Source: Solibacillus sp. FSL H8-0523 (lineage in GTDB: Bacteria > Bacillota > Bacilli > Bacillales_A > Planococcaceae). Taken from it: a DNA stretch of 64,000 nucleotides. Position 1 is the stretch's first letter. Every line of letters starts with the position of its first letter. The position numbers and the translations under genes were made by a program. The notes under the pieces are model-generated. The model searched no databases, was not told where the DNA came from, and was given only the letters and a program-made list of their open reading frames with translations. Shown here one piece after another: positions 53,838-62,040 of this stretch. The stretch is from the NCBI RefSeq assembly GCF_038051985.1, contig NZ_CP150291.1, positions 2,852,001 through 2,916,000 of the forward strand. The letters are read 5' to 3'.

Positions 53838-53903
53838 TTACGTAATAACTCGATCAACCAAATAAGCAACCCAATCTATCAATCCACGAATCTTCTTTTT
53901 CAT
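53838..53903 (-). CDS. Possible 21-residue peptide coupled to rusA
   Basis: ATG 53903 overlaps the RusA stop (TGATG), and GGGTG stands seven bases upstream. The peptide MKKKIRGLIDWVAYLVDRVI (plus one T) is amphipathic and basic at its start, so it could associate with membranes or partner proteins. Its size makes it uncertain. Confidence 0.4.
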   Translation of the reverse strand: MKKKIRGLIDWVAYLVDRVIT

Positions 53904-54316
53904 CAAATGACACCCACTTTTACTTCAGCACGTGGCTGCATGCTGTAATATTTACGAACCACCATCTCCACGATTTGCGCATCATCATGCCAAATGATTT
54001 GAGTGCAACCATCCTTAATGCCCTTAACCAAGTTATCAAGATCAGGCTTCTTTGTTGGTCGTAACTCACCACTTGCGATAAGCGCTTGTTTTGGCTTTGT
54101 ATGCAAGTTCTTTGGTGGCATGAGATAAATATTCACTTCAAGTCGTATTGGTTCTAAAATCGGCTCCTGTGGCTTATTCTGCCATGCTACGAGCTTCACC
54201 ACTTCCTTATATGAGCGTGACTTTGGTGCATCATGTGTTTTGACACCCTTTCCTGCTCGACTAAACCTCGGTCTTTCCTGTGCTTGTACTGCTCCTGGAA
54301 TTGTAAATTGAATCAT
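53903..54316 (-). CDS. rusA: RusA-family Holliday junction resolvase
   Basis: 137 residues. FTIPGAVQAQERPRFSR at the start and KPDLDNLVKGIKDGCTQIIWHDDAQIVE (about 94-121) with its acidic catalytic residues are diagnostic. It resolves recombination branches before packaging. The start has GGAGG in an AGGGCAATG context. Confidence 0.95.
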   Translation of the reverse strand: MIQFTIPGAVQAQERPRFSRAGKGVKTHDAPKSRSYKEVVKLVAWQNKPQEPILEPIRLEVNIYLMPPKNLHTKPKQALIASGELRPTKKPDLDNLVKGIKDGCTQIIWHDDAQIVEMVVRKYYSMQPRAEVKVGVI

Positions 54317-54329
54317 TGCCCTAAACCTC

Positions 54330-54479
54330 CTAAACTATTGGAATCCCATGCTTGTTTACTTGCTGGCGACTGCGTTTACTGAAACCCTCTGCCAACAAAG
54401 CATGTGCTTCCTCTTCCGTGAAATGCCCAACTGCTTTAAGCTCTTGCCCGTCCATAACCTTGTAAAGTGTAATGATCAT
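54330..54479 (-). CDS. Small phage protein of unknown function
   Basis: 49 residues (MIITLYKVMDGQELKAVGHF, then TEEEAHALLAEGFSKRSRQQ), not recognised. GAGGTG stands four bases upstream of the ATG. It overlaps the end of the upstream HTH gene by 44 bases and is followed by rusA; the stop lies just before the rusA ribosome site. Confidence 0.55.
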   Translation of the reverse strand: MIITLYKVMDGQELKAVGHFTEEEAHALLAEGFSKRSRQQVNKHGIPIV

Positions 54480-54729
54480 GTTGCACCTCACCTGTATAGA
54501 TTTTATTGACTAATGCCATAAATGTTTGTTCGTCTCCGAAAAACAATAAATCTAGTGATATTTTGTAAACCTTCGAGAGCTTAGCGACAACCACGCTACT
54601 GGCTACACTGTCACCTCGCTCGACATTCCATAACTGATTGGCGCTAAGTCCGATTTCGTCTGCCACAAGTGCTCCCGAGAGGTCATAAGCTAAACGTAAC
54701 TGCTTAAGCCGACTTCCTACGTTCTTCAT
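54436..54729 (-). CDS. XRE-family helix-turn-helix protein
   Basis: 97 residues. LKQLRLAYDLSGALVADEIGLSANQLWNVERGDSVASSVVVAKLSKVYKISLDLLF is a complete Cro/cI-type HTH (about 8-63). It is placed among early replication genes and may be a local regulator. Confidence 0.85.
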   Translation of the reverse strand: MKNVGSRLKQLRLAYDLSGALVADEIGLSANQLWNVERGDSVASSVVVAKLSKVYKISLDLLFFGDEQTFMALVNKIYTGEVQHDHYTLQGYGRARA

Positions 54730-54880
54730 GCTGTATCACCTCGTCAATCGTCATCTGGTTGCGTAAAAATTCAGCGTCTGCCTGTTCTTTCAGGTGTTTG
54801 CGGTAGCATGTTGGGCCATAACCCAGTTCCATGCTTTTCTCGCTTTTCAACTGGCGGTTGCAGCGTGCGCATTGTTGCAT
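54704..54880 (-). CDS. Small zinc-ribbon protein (DUF6011-like)
   Basis: 58 residues: MQQCARCNRQLKSEKSMELG then YGPTCYRKHLK, the CxxC...GxGPxCxRK pattern of DUF6011. GGGGGTG lies five bases before the ATG. It overlaps the start of the HTH gene downstream by 26 bases. Confidence 0.75.
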   Translation of the reverse strand: MQQCARCNRQLKSEKSMELGYGPTCYRKHLKEQADAEFLRNQMTIDEVIQHEERRKSA

Positions 54881-54882
54881 TC

Positions 54883-55275
54883 TTACACCCCCACTAAATC
54901 TTCATAAGCGCGCTCAAACTCCCGACAAAACAGCTCATTAGTATCAATTGGTCTGAACATCGGTACTACCTTGCAACGCTTAGCCAGCTCCTTGTGTATC
55001 GCTCGCTGTACGTCCTCATGCGCTACTACACTAAACATTGACTCGTGCATTACTTGTCCTGATGCATTTAATGATTGATCCGTATACACCGCGAAATTAA
55101 TGTTGCGAATGATATTTTTAAACATGCCATCATGGGCCATTTCGATTGCTACTGGCTCCATTGACTGAATCGCTTGCCCTCGCATTTCAAACTGGATGCC
55201 ACCTGCTGGAATTTCGATAAACTTGGTGTCGGCTGTTTCGACAATGCGGTCGATTTTTAAAAATACTAATTTCAT
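54883..55275 (-). CDS. Phage protein of unknown function
   Basis: 130 residues with no membrane segment, not recognised (KFIEIPAGGIQFEMRGQ, MHESMFSVVAHEDVQRAIHKELAK). AAAGGGGGAAGGGCA precedes its ATG, another instance of the AGGGCAATG start context. Confidence 0.7.
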   Translation of the reverse strand: MKLVFLKIDRIVETADTKFIEIPAGGIQFEMRGQAIQSMEPVAIEMAHDGMFKNIIRNINFAVYTDQSLNASGQVMHESMFSVVAHEDVQRAIHKELAKRCKVVPMFRPIDTNELFCREFERAYEDLVGV

Positions 55276-55288
55276 TGCCCTTCCCCCT

Positions 55289-55510
55289 TTATGCTGCTTG
55301 TTCTGCTGTATTACCGCTGTCCACTAAATGCACGCTCGGACGTAATGTGCTGTAAAGACCAACTGGTGCAGTGTGAAGCTTGTACATTTGCTCTACGTCT
55401 TGCTCGTCGTAGCAAACTGTTTTGTATGATGGCTCGTCCTCTCCTGCCTCGTACCAGAAGATGATGGCTAGTGGCGGTGGACCGTTGTAACCGATTAGTG
55501 TTGGCTTCAT
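55289..55510 (-). CDS. Phage protein of unknown function
   Basis: 73 residues (IGYNGPPPLAIIFWYEAGED, YKTVCYDEQDVEQMYKLHTA), not recognised. GAGGTG precedes the ATG, and the start overlaps the preceding gene's stop by four bases. Confidence 0.65.
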   Translation of the reverse strand: MKPTLIGYNGPPPLAIIFWYEAGEDEPSYKTVCYDEQDVEQMYKLHTAPVGLYSTLRPSVHLVDSGNTAEQAA

Positions 55511-55806
55511 GTAGATTCACCTCGCAATACACGGTCTGCAAAAGCTTCAGCTTCGTATAATTCTTTAATTGCCGAAGTATAAGCAATCTTTTCAAGTGCT
55601 TTACGTAATCGTTCATTTTCTGCCCGTACTTCCTCGATGATTTTTGATTGCGAATCCCGTTGTACGTGCAGAAACTCGACTTCTGCTGCTAAATAGTCAC
55701 CACTAACTTTTAAGCCTTTAATAATACGAGCTCCTTCGCTAATCATCCAGCCTTCTGGAATGTTGGCTAATTGTTCTTTAATTGCTTGTAGTTCTTGTTC
55801 ACTCAT
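55507..55806 (-). CDS. Coiled-coil phage protein of unknown function
   Basis: About 99 residues. A central coiled coil (SKIIEEVRAENERLRKALEKI) resembles the neighbour at 55803-56087, which contains VKARMENERLRKNLTHLREL; the two may be diverged paralogues. Start chosen at MSEQEL (55806), with GGGGTG eight bases upstream. Confidence 0.7.
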   Translation of the reverse strand: MSEQELQAIKEQLANIPEGWMISEGARIIKGLKVSGDYLAAEVEFLHVQRDSQSKIIEEVRAENERLRKALEKIAYTSAIKELYEAEAFADRVLRGEST

Positions 55807-56087
55807 CCAATCCACACCCCTTCCTCGTCATCTAAAATCATTTGAGCGATACGAGGAAGATTGTCATAAACCTCTTCTGGTGTACCGTAGCGCCATAATT
55901 CTCTCAGGTGGGTCAGATTCTTACGTAATCGTTCGTTCTCCATACGCGCTTTTACCTCGGCTAGTTCTGTGCGATCTAACGCATCTACCAATTTGTTGTA
56001 CTCTGCGATTGGTACCGTCATAACGTCTGTGCCGATTGCGTGATATGTTGCAAGTAGTTCTTCGCGGTTTTTATCAAACTCTGTCAT
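55803..56087 (-). CDS. Coiled-coil phage protein of unknown function
   Basis: About 94 residues from MTEFDKNREE (56087), immediately after GGAGGGTTAT. It is helical with an ENERLRKNL segment shared with the next gene. It overlaps that gene's start by four bases. Confidence 0.7.
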   Translation of the reverse strand: MTEFDKNREELLATYHAIGTDVMTVPIAEYNKLVDALDRTELAEVKARMENERLRKNLTHLRELWRYGTPEEVYDNLPRIAQMILDDEEGVWIG

Positions 56088-56138
56088 ATAACCCTCCAAT
56101 CCGACCATTCTGCTGGTTTCAACAAAATGGCCCGTGTA

Positions 56139-57029
56139 TTAAAAATTCAAATTAGCAATGCGCTTATCCGTCGCCTGTGTGAATTTGATGATTTCAATGT
56201 TCGCCATCAATCGGCTAATCACTTTGCGGTCATAGATCCCGTTTAACTGTGTGCTTTTTAAGTTGGTTGTGACGATAGTCGATTTATGCTGACGACCATT
56301 CGCAATCGCTCGTAAAATCTTGCTGGTGTAATCCGACGCACGCTTTTTCGTGTCGATGTCACCTGTCTCTGCTCCTAAGTCATCCAGCACTAGGAAATCC
56401 ACCTCGGTTGCTAAATCAATGAAATACTGCTCAGTGTACTTGCTGTCTTTGTTGTCAAAGCTCCCTCGAATTTTGCGTAGCATTTCGTCAATGTCCAAAT
56501 ATAAGCAGCTACGCTCAAGTGAATTGAGTGCCTTTAAGATGCTCATGGCTAGATGTGACTTGCCAACACCCGTAATTTCCGACTGAATCCATAAATTAAA
56601 TTGCTCACCAGCGATAAAGCGCTTAACGTACTCCCAAGCTTTTGCTTTGTTCGTAGCCTCTTCTGGGCCTAGCGCTTCCTTGTAGTTGTCAAAGCGTGCT
56701 AGCTTAATCGTTTCGTCTTGTAAGATGCTGCATTTAGCAAGCGTGTTAAGTTTTTTCGATGCCTGTTGCTCGTATAGCTCTTTATTGACCTGTCTAGCAA
56801 AGATGGCATCTTGCTTGTCTAGCTCGCATCGTGGGCAAGTCGTTTGACCATCCATCACGATCATCTGTACCTTGAACTTGTCACGAAAGACAATCCATTC
56901 CTCAGGTGACGTATTTTCCTGTGTGTACATAGTGGGAATGTGGTTAAAGCAATAGCTAGAATCCCACGTCATGCCCGAACGTATCTTTGAAAGAAGGTTG
57001 CTGTCCGTTACCTCGTTGATTGCCTCCAT
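56139..57029 (-). CDS. DnaC-like helicase loader
   Basis: About 296 residues. An N-terminal metal-binding region (CPRCELDKQDAIFARQ) is followed by an AAA+ domain with Walker A EITGVGKSHLA (about 150-160), Walker B FLVLDDLGAETG and sensor STIVTTN. It loads the replicative helicase at the phage origin. The start is M at 57029 (MEAINEVTDS), after AAAGGTGG, inside the 3' end of the initiator gene (74-base overlap). Confidence 0.93.
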   Translation of the reverse strand: MEAINEVTDSNLLSKIRSGMTWDSSYCFNHIPTMYTQENTSPEEWIVFRDKFKVQMIVMDGQTTCPRCELDKQDAIFARQVNKELYEQQASKKLNTLAKCSILQDETIKLARFDNYKEALGPEEATNKAKAWEYVKRFIAGEQFNLWIQSEITGVGKSHLAMSILKALNSLERSCLYLDIDEMLRKIRGSFDNKDSKYTEQYFIDLATEVDFLVLDDLGAETGDIDTKKRASDYTSKILRAIANGRQHKSTIVTTNLKSTQLNGIYDRKVISRLMANIEIIKFTQATDKRIANLNF

Positions 57030-57756
57030 TCGATGAACCACCTTTCGACTGTATTTTCTGCTGCCAATCTGCGTAGGTTTTTACTTTAAATTCGAGTCGC
57101 CAATTATCTAAGATGCCGACAATGTATTTGAATGAGCGTGCGTTAGATGCACCAGCTTTGATTGCTTCTAAAATAAGCGCTGGTTCGTAGACGTTCATGG
57201 CGTCATCGATTTCTTGTACATCTTTGAAGGTTGCTGTACGTACATTTGCCTCGAATGCTTCTTTGATTTCTACAAAATTTGTATCAGTAAGTGGACTGAC
57301 CGACGACTGTCTGTCTTTGTCTTTATTTGTATTATTAGTTGTATTATTAATAACTGTATTATTATCCTCGGCGTTTTCGCCTATAGGGGTATAGTTGTTT
57401 TCACCGATACCCCTAGTTGTTTTCACCGCTAGGGTATCGGCGTTTTCGCCTATAGGGTATGGTTGCCTATTCACCCGAATCACCCGTTTTTCAATCTGCT
57501 TTGTGCCCTCTTTGTAAAATACTTGTACGCTAATGTAGCCCTTGTTTTTCAGTGAAGATACCATTTTAGAAATGCGGTCTTTTGATAGCCCGAAAAAGTT
57601 TGCTAGGTATTCATTAGAGGCGAAACAACCTTGCTCACCGTCCAATGAATCAATTTCTACTAATAAAAGTTTTTCAGACCACCCTAAGTCCTTGGCTAAC
57701 CATATTTCCTTGGAGATCCACACACCTTTAAAGGCCCTGTTGTGTTGTTCAGCCAT
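56956..57756 (-). CDS. DnaD-like replication initiator
   Basis: 266 residues. The N-terminal winged helix (FASNEYLANFFGLSKDRISKMVSSLKNKGYISV, about 45-77) would bind DNA. A low-complexity linker holds three xIGEN repeats and an Asn/Thr tract. The C-terminal part is DnaB_2/DnaD-like (NVYEPALILEAIKAGASNARSFKYIVGILDNW). The linker DNA carries four iterons and an AT-rich tract, so the origin is probably inside the gene, as in lambda O. The start is in the AGGAGGGCTAGGGCAATG context. Confidence 0.9.
   Translation of the reverse strand: MAEQHNRAFKGVWISKEIWLAKDLGWSEKLLLVEIDSLDGEQGCFASNEYLANFFGLSKDRISKMVSSLKNKGYISVQVFYKEGTKQIEKRVIRVNRQPYPIGENADTLAVKTTRGIGENNYTPIGENAEDNNTVINNTTNNTNKDKDRQSSVSPLTDTNFVEIKEAFEANVRTATFKDVQEIDDAMNVYEPALILEAIKAGASNARSFKYIVGILDNWRLEFKVKTYADWQQKIQSKGGSSNGGNQRGNGQQPSFKDTFGHDVGF
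57320..57367. other. AT-rich tract next to iterons, possible unwinding element
   Basis: About 48 bases almost free of G and C (for example TATTATTAGTTGTATTATTA), coding for Asn/Thr repeats in the initiator. It adjoins the iterons on their left. Confidence 0.5.
57368..57460. repeat. Four iterons, candidate phage replication origin
   Basis: GTTTTC(G/A)CC occurs at 57373, 57397, 57419 and 57442, spaced 24, 22 and 23 bases apart. Two copies extend to the identical 21-base TCGGCGTTTTCGCCTATAGGG (57368-57388, 57437-57457). The inner two share GTTGTTTTCACCG, and GATACCC..CTAGGGTATC forms an inverted repeat between them. The spacing of about two helical turns fits initiator binding on one face of DNA. 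Confidence 0.65.
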
Positions 57757-57769
57757 TGCCCTAGCCCTC

Positions 57770-58471
57770 CTATGGAATGTAAATTAATTTGCCCGTTGCC
57801 CTTGCGACTGCTTTAAAAATACGTTCTACGTTGCTGTTGTTGTCCGATAAGTGAAGCAAATGGATTTCTTCAACCTTCGATAAATCGTTAGCAGCAAAAA
57901 AATTTAATAGGTTCTCTAAGCTGAAATGTGAGCGCATAACACGCTTTTTCATAGCCGGATGAATCTTGCCACTTGCGACGTTTTCGTCCAGCGTCTGCTG
58001 GTCATAATTGCACTCAATCATTAAGTGCGTTAATCCAGTGAATTTGTACTTGATGTAATAGGTATCTGTCGCAAATAAGAGCTTGTCACCGTTGTCTGAT
58101 TGGAGTAGAAACCCCAACGGCTCATTTACGTCGTGCTGCACATCAAACGGTAATACGGTCCATGTACCAATACGGAACTGCTCTTTACTTTTAATGATGC
58201 GAATTTGTGCGTTCTGTAAGCCCATACCATCTTTTGTGCCTTGCGACATATAAATTGTCATGCCACGTTTTAAACAACCCTCAACGCCTTTACAGTGGTC
58301 TTGGTGTTCATGTGATATAAGCACACCAGCGATTTCAGCAGTTTTAAATTCTAGTCCCTGTTGAATTGCTTTGAAGGAGATGCCAGCTTCTAAAAGTAAG
58401 GCTGTACTGCCATCACTCACGCGATAGCAGTTGCCCTTTGAACCTGTTGCAATTGTCTTGATTTCAATCAT
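57770..58471 (-). CDS. MBL-fold metallo-hydrolase
   Basis: 233 residues. The zinc motif HEHQDH is at 54-59, with IATGSKGNCYRV at the start and LLFATDTYYIKY for the later Asp. Related proteins (YycJ-like) often accompany RecT in phage recombination modules and may be nucleases. Its ATG overlaps the recT stop (TAATG). Confidence 0.9.
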   Translation of the reverse strand: MIEIKTIATGSKGNCYRVSDGSTALLLEAGISFKAIQQGLEFKTAEIAGVLISHEHQDHCKGVEGCLKRGMTIYMSQGTKDGMGLQNAQIRIIKSKEQFRIGTWTVLPFDVQHDVNEPLGFLLQSDNGDKLLFATDTYYIKYKFTGLTHLMIECNYDQQTLDENVASGKIHPAMKKRVMRSHFSLENLLNFFAANDLSKVEEIHLLHLSDNNSNVERIFKAVARATGKLIYIP

Positions 58472-59232
58472 TAAAAGCCCAGCTCTTCTTTATCTGAAAT
58501 AAGCTCTTGTTGTTCATATCCCTCGATTACCTGAGCATCCTGAACGTGCGTAACTGGCTCTATTTTTTTCTTGGTAGGTTTAATATCTAATTCTTCCATG
58601 TTGGCATTTTGGTCAATCTCGTTTTGAACGGCATTTCCTTGCATCTGATTAATATCCGCATCATCTTCTGTATACATAGCACCCAGCGTATCCGGGAACG
58701 CTTCACGTAAACCGTTAACAATTGCAGATTTACGAATCATAGTTAAGGGCATTGAGTTCCATGTTGATTGTCCTTTTGAAAATTCGCTTAAGCTGATTTT
58801 TGAAGTAATCGGCATTTTGCGGTCCTCGCGGTAAACCTTGCACCAACCACCGATTAAGATGTCGTTTTTAAGCTTTACTGCACCTTCGATTTCAACTAAC
58901 TGTCCATCGCGTTCTACGATGACGCCAGCTTCGAAACCAAGATATTTCGGATGATTTTCAGCACGCTTCATAAAAGCTTCTTTTGAAACGATAATTTGTG
59001 CTGGCTTTGTACCGTACTTGATTAGATAGGCCTCTTTTAAAAATGGATTTAACTTTTGGTATTTACATAAATTAAGGAACATAACTACTTCAGGTGGAGT
59101 CACTTTGTCGATATCCCCGTTAAGCAAGTAATTTACGACTGTCATTTCATCTAAATGAAGTTGCTCCCCGTTTACTTCGAATGAAACTTCATATTGTTGT
59201 TTTGGTGGTTGGTTTACTACTGCGTTTGACAT
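58471..59232 (-). CDS. recT: RecT-family single-strand annealing protein
   Basis: 253 residues. GDIDKVTPPEVVMFLNLCKYQKLNPFLKEAYLIKYG and SQIIV/EAFMKRAENHPKYLGFEAG are RecT signatures, as is TMIRKSAIVNGLREAFPDTLGAMYT. It anneals strands during phage recombination and replication. No separate RecE-type nuclease is seen; the SbcC-like ATPase and the MBL protein are its neighbours. Confidence 0.95.
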   Translation of the reverse strand: MSNAVVNQPPKQQYEVSFEVNGEQLHLDEMTVVNYLLNGDIDKVTPPEVVMFLNLCKYQKLNPFLKEAYLIKYGTKPAQIIVSKEAFMKRAENHPKYLGFEAGVIVERDGQLVEIEGAVKLKNDILIGGWCKVYREDRKMPITSKISLSEFSKGQSTWNSMPLTMIRKSAIVNGLREAFPDTLGAMYTEDDADINQMQGNAVQNEIDQNANMEELDIKPTKKKIEPVTHVQDAQVIEGYEQQELISDKEELGF

Positions 59233-59244
59233 ATTAAATTCCTC

Positions 59245-59484
59245 CTAATCGCAGTAACTACGGTTGCAATGTGGGCAACCCGTTACTAATTGATTTTTTG
59301 CTTGTTCAACAGAAATACCGCACATAATAGTAGTGTGATGTCTGTGAGGAAGTTCTTGATAAATGTTTTTGTTACAGTTCCAGCAAACACCACTTCTAGG
59401 AGCGAAATGAGGTGCTCCAGTTTTAGCGCAATATTCCGCTTGAGCTACGCTGCTTTGATATGTGTCGAATGTCTTTTCTGACAT
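59245..59484 (-). CDS. Small cysteine-rich phage protein
   Basis: 79 residues with CWNCNKNIYQELPHRHH and CPHCNRSYCD, so two or more Cys pairs and His residues likely bind zinc. Lies between the ATPase and recT genes. AGGAGG-poor start but the ATG closely follows the ATPase stop. No family assigned. Confidence 0.75.
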   Translation of the reverse strand: MSEKTFDTYQSSVAQAEYCAKTGAPHFAPRSGVCWNCNKNIYQELPHRHHTTIMCGISVEQAKNQLVTGCPHCNRSYCD

Positions 59485-59485
59485 A

Positions 59486-61513
59486 TTAGATAGCCTCCTT
59501 CAATTCAACTGGATCCGTTTCGATGCGTAATTGCTTATCATGCTCTGAAACTACTAAGCTAATAAGCTGTGATTCTACGTCGATGAATTTCGTAACCGCT
59601 TCGGCATTATCAACAAAGATTGGAGCTAAGGTGCCGTAATGAGCCGATAACGTGTTAATGATGTCTAAGCCGACATTGATTTTCGCGGCGTTATTTAGGC
59701 CGCTGCCGTATGGTACGCCCTCGTATAACGTCTCGCATACTTCATTTAAGCCACCGTTAACTTGCTCTTCAAAAAGTTTGAAGCGAGCATATTTAAACTT
59801 GCTGTTAATGCGCTCTGTAAGCATTTCAACCTTTTTACGAGTGAATGACTCGATTAGGAATAAGTTACCTTCTAGCGCTTCATATTCAGCGGCTAGGCGT
59901 TGTTGTTGCGCTTCTAATTCAGCGATACGAATGCGTTGATTTTGTGCATTGGCTAGTTGGTCCAGCTCGGCGTTAATACCTTGCTTATCTTGCTCAAACT
60001 GGCGAATATTTGCGTCGATATCTGCCACAACCTCGCTTGCGTTTGCTTTCATTTCCGCTATAACGGCTTGTGTTAGGTTAATTTCACTTAAAATTTCTTG
60101 GTAATTTTCCGATGTTGTAACATCTGGCACTGTAGTTTGTGCTTGCTTTAAACGTTCGTTAAATTTGCCAAGCTCTTTTTCAGCAGAAGCCAATTTACCT
60201 TGTAGCTCTTCTGACTTCGGAATAATTGCAGAAGTCAATTTGTCGTTAATCGTCTGAATTTCCGCTTGATAACCTTTGTTTTGCTCAGAGTATACCGGGC
60301 CTTCTGCTTTAATTTCACCCTGACGTTTTGAGATACGCTCGTTAAATTGCGCTAATGCTTCAGCACGAACCGACTCGACTTGTTCTGCTGGTAAAGCTTG
60401 TTTACATGTTGGGCATTCGCATTCATCGCTGTACTCAAATTCCTGCGCTTTCAACACTGCGAACTCTTCGCGTAAACGCTGCATAAACTGTTCGTTGTTC
60501 GAGATGCAGTCCGTGAATGATTTAATGTCACGCTCGGCATCGTTTTTTTCTATGTCGTTCATACGAATGTCTGACTTGATGATTTGTACATTGCCTTGAA
60601 GCTCCTGAATGCGCGTTTGGAGCTTGTATATCTCTTGCTTGCTGTCGGCTTCAAATGTGCGCTTGAAGTCGGATAACTGCATTTCAAGCTCTTTTAGTTG
60701 GTGCTGTTTATCTAGTAAAGCACCGCCATTTGTCACTGCGTAGCGCTGGTCTTTTAGCTCGTTGATTTCAGTTTCTAGCTTTTCTACCTGAGCTTTTAAT
60801 GAAGCGGCATCTACTTGTACTTCTGGAATCATTTTGTGAATTTCATCGATGCGCACCGGGATTTTTTCTAGCTCGTCATTGATGTGCTTTTTACGACTGG
60901 CGATGATCTTCTTCATATCCTCAATTGACTTACCACTCAGGACATCATTTAATTTCGCTAGTGAAGCTTCAGATGCGATTACATCCTCGTCTGAAATGTC
61001 ACCGCATACTGCTAGTAAAATGTTACGGCGGTCCTGCCATTTAACATTTTCATTAAAGTAAGTAGGTGAAGTAAGAAGTTTGAATACGTCCTCTTGCACG
61101 ATTCCTTCAATTTTCTTCACATACTCTTTTTTATTTAAAGGTACGCCATCGATAAAATAATCTGTTGTATAACCATCAAATACCTTATTCGCACTACCGC
61201 GAGGCTTTTTATACACCTCGTGATACACTTTCTTAAGCTCCATCTGCGTACCGTCTACAAGCAACTTAGCTTCGACCGTGTGCTCCAAATTGTGTACCTT
61301 GTGACCAGCGCCGGTTAAAGTTTGTAGTGCGAACTTTGAATCGTTGTTGCTGTCCTTGTCGAACAGTAACCAAAGGAACGCGTCAAATACTGTTGTTTTT
61401 CCAGTAGCGTTGTCACCATAAATGCGTGCGTTACCACCATTCAGCTCGACTAATAGTTGCTCGACGCCTTTGAAGTTGCGTAATCTAATTAGAATTGCTT
61501 CGATTTTCTTCAT
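59486..61513 (-). CDS. SbcC/Rad50-like recombination ATPase
   Basis: 675 residues. Walker A GDNATGKTT is at 33-41, long coiled coils flank a zinc hook CPTC (367-370), and the C-terminal ABC part (PYGSGLNNAAKINVGLDIIN; PIFVDNAEAVTKF) holds signature and Walker B. It probably works with RecT and the MBL protein in end processing. GGAGG precedes the ATG, and a plus-strand extended -10 overlaps that site. Confidence 0.92.
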   Translation of the reverse strand: MKKIEAILIRLRNFKGVEQLLVELNGGNARIYGDNATGKTTVFDAFLWLLFDKDSNNDSKFALQTLTGAGHKVHNLEHTVEAKLLVDGTQMELKKVYHEVYKKPRGSANKVFDGYTTDYFIDGVPLNKKEYVKKIEGIVQEDVFKLLTSPTYFNENVKWQDRRNILLAVCGDISDEDVIASEASLAKLNDVLSGKSIEDMKKIIASRKKHINDELEKIPVRIDEIHKMIPEVQVDAASLKAQVEKLETEINELKDQRYAVTNGGALLDKQHQLKELEMQLSDFKRTFEADSKQEIYKLQTRIQELQGNVQIIKSDIRMNDIEKNDAERDIKSFTDCISNNEQFMQRLREEFAVLKAQEFEYSDECECPTCKQALPAEQVESVRAEALAQFNERISKRQGEIKAEGPVYSEQNKGYQAEIQTINDKLTSAIIPKSEELQGKLASAEKELGKFNERLKQAQTTVPDVTTSENYQEILSEINLTQAVIAEMKANASEVVADIDANIRQFEQDKQGINAELDQLANAQNQRIRIAELEAQQQRLAAEYEALEGNLFLIESFTRKKVEMLTERINSKFKYARFKLFEEQVNGGLNEVCETLYEGVPYGSGLNNAAKINVGLDIINTLSAHYGTLAPIFVDNAEAVTKFIDVESQLISLVVSEHDKQLRIETDPVELKEAI

Positions 61514-61529
61514 AAAATGAATCCTCCTG

Positions 61530-61586
61530 TGATATAATTTTGTAAATTAAGTTTTTCTAAGCCACTGTTCTCAGCAGTGGTTTTTC
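61530..61586 (+). ncRNA. Short plus-strand promoter-terminator unit C
   Basis: TGATATAAT (61530-61538; -10 at 61533-61538) lies over the ATPase gene's ribosome site and points away from it. CCACTG (61562-61567) pairs with CAGTGG (61575-61580), extended by three weaker pairs, then five T. Product about 42 bases. Confidence 0.4.
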
Positions 61587-61589
61587 CTT

Positions 61590-61844
61590 TTAAAAAGGCG
61601 CGCTAGCAAGGTATCGCTCGCTAAGCATTACTCCGAAAACTAAAACCCCATCTACTACCGTTGAAATGCGCTTGCAACCATCTTGAAAAACTTCTTCCGA
61701 TAGTTCTAACCCTTTTAAATCAGATAAATTATTCACTTGGATTTTCGGTGGCCCAATTTGATCCGTAGTAACCGAAACTATATTGTTTAAATCTAAGCGC
61801 TTAATAACATTTAGCGCCTGCACTGTCTTTTCTGCTACTGACAT
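61590..61844 (-). CDS. Phage protein of unknown function
   Basis: 84 residues (VQALNVIKRLDLNNIVSVTT, LSEEVFQDGCKRISTVVDGV), not recognised; soluble. GGAGATG precedes the ATG. Lies upstream of the recombination genes. Confidence 0.65.
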   Translation of the reverse strand: MSVAEKTVQALNVIKRLDLNNIVSVTTDQIGPPKIQVNNLSDLKGLELSEEVFQDGCKRISTVVDGVLVFGVMLSERYLASAPF

Positions 61845-61860
61845 AAAATCATCTCCTGTT

Positions 61861-61889
61861 TTGTATTAGCGTTGCTACCGCTGTATAAG
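61861..61889 (+). promoter_or_regulatory. Plus-strand promoter candidate of unit D
   Basis: TTGTAT (61861-61866), 17 bases, then TATAAG (61884-61889). It would start an RNA near 61896 that covers the hairpin, the 29-codon frame and the terminator. The -35 match is weak. Confidence 0.35.
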
Positions 61890-61920
61890 CTATCAGTCCG
61901 AATAGTGATGGATAATCCCA

Positions 61921-61978
61921 TCAAGCAACTTAAAAGTTTAGGAGAAGCGAATGGCATACGCTCTTTTAAGTTGCTTGA
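61921..61978 (+). repeat. 16-bp perfect hairpin presenting a ribosome site in its loop
   Basis: TCAAGCAACTTAAAAG (61921-61936) is the exact complement of CTTTTAAGTTGCTTGA (61963-61978). The 26-base loop holds AGGAG and ATG for a plus-strand frame, plus a small inner AGCG/CGCT stem. A 7-bp hairpin (GCGAGTA/TACTCGC, 61985-62002) follows. Confidence 0.75.
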
Positions 61979-62040
61979 CGAGAGCGAGTAAAGAATACTC
62001 GCACTGTCTGTCGAAATTTGATATAATAGAAATAAGTTAA
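61951..62040 (+). CDS. 29-residue plus-strand peptide (candidate)
   Basis: ATG 61951 lies six bases after AGGAG. The peptide begins MAYALLSCLTRASKEYSHCL and ends SKFDIIEIS. It faces against the surrounding phage genes and is followed by a strong plus-strand terminator. It resembles nothing I know. It may be a leader or regulatory peptide rather than a stable protein. Confidence 0.4.
   Translation: MAYALLSCLTRASKEYSHCLSKFDIIEIS

Noticed and set aside
55311-55616. 101-codon minus-strand frame
   Set aside because: Arg/His/Leu-rich shadow of the two genes at 55289-55510 and 55507-55806, which have proper starts and overlaps.
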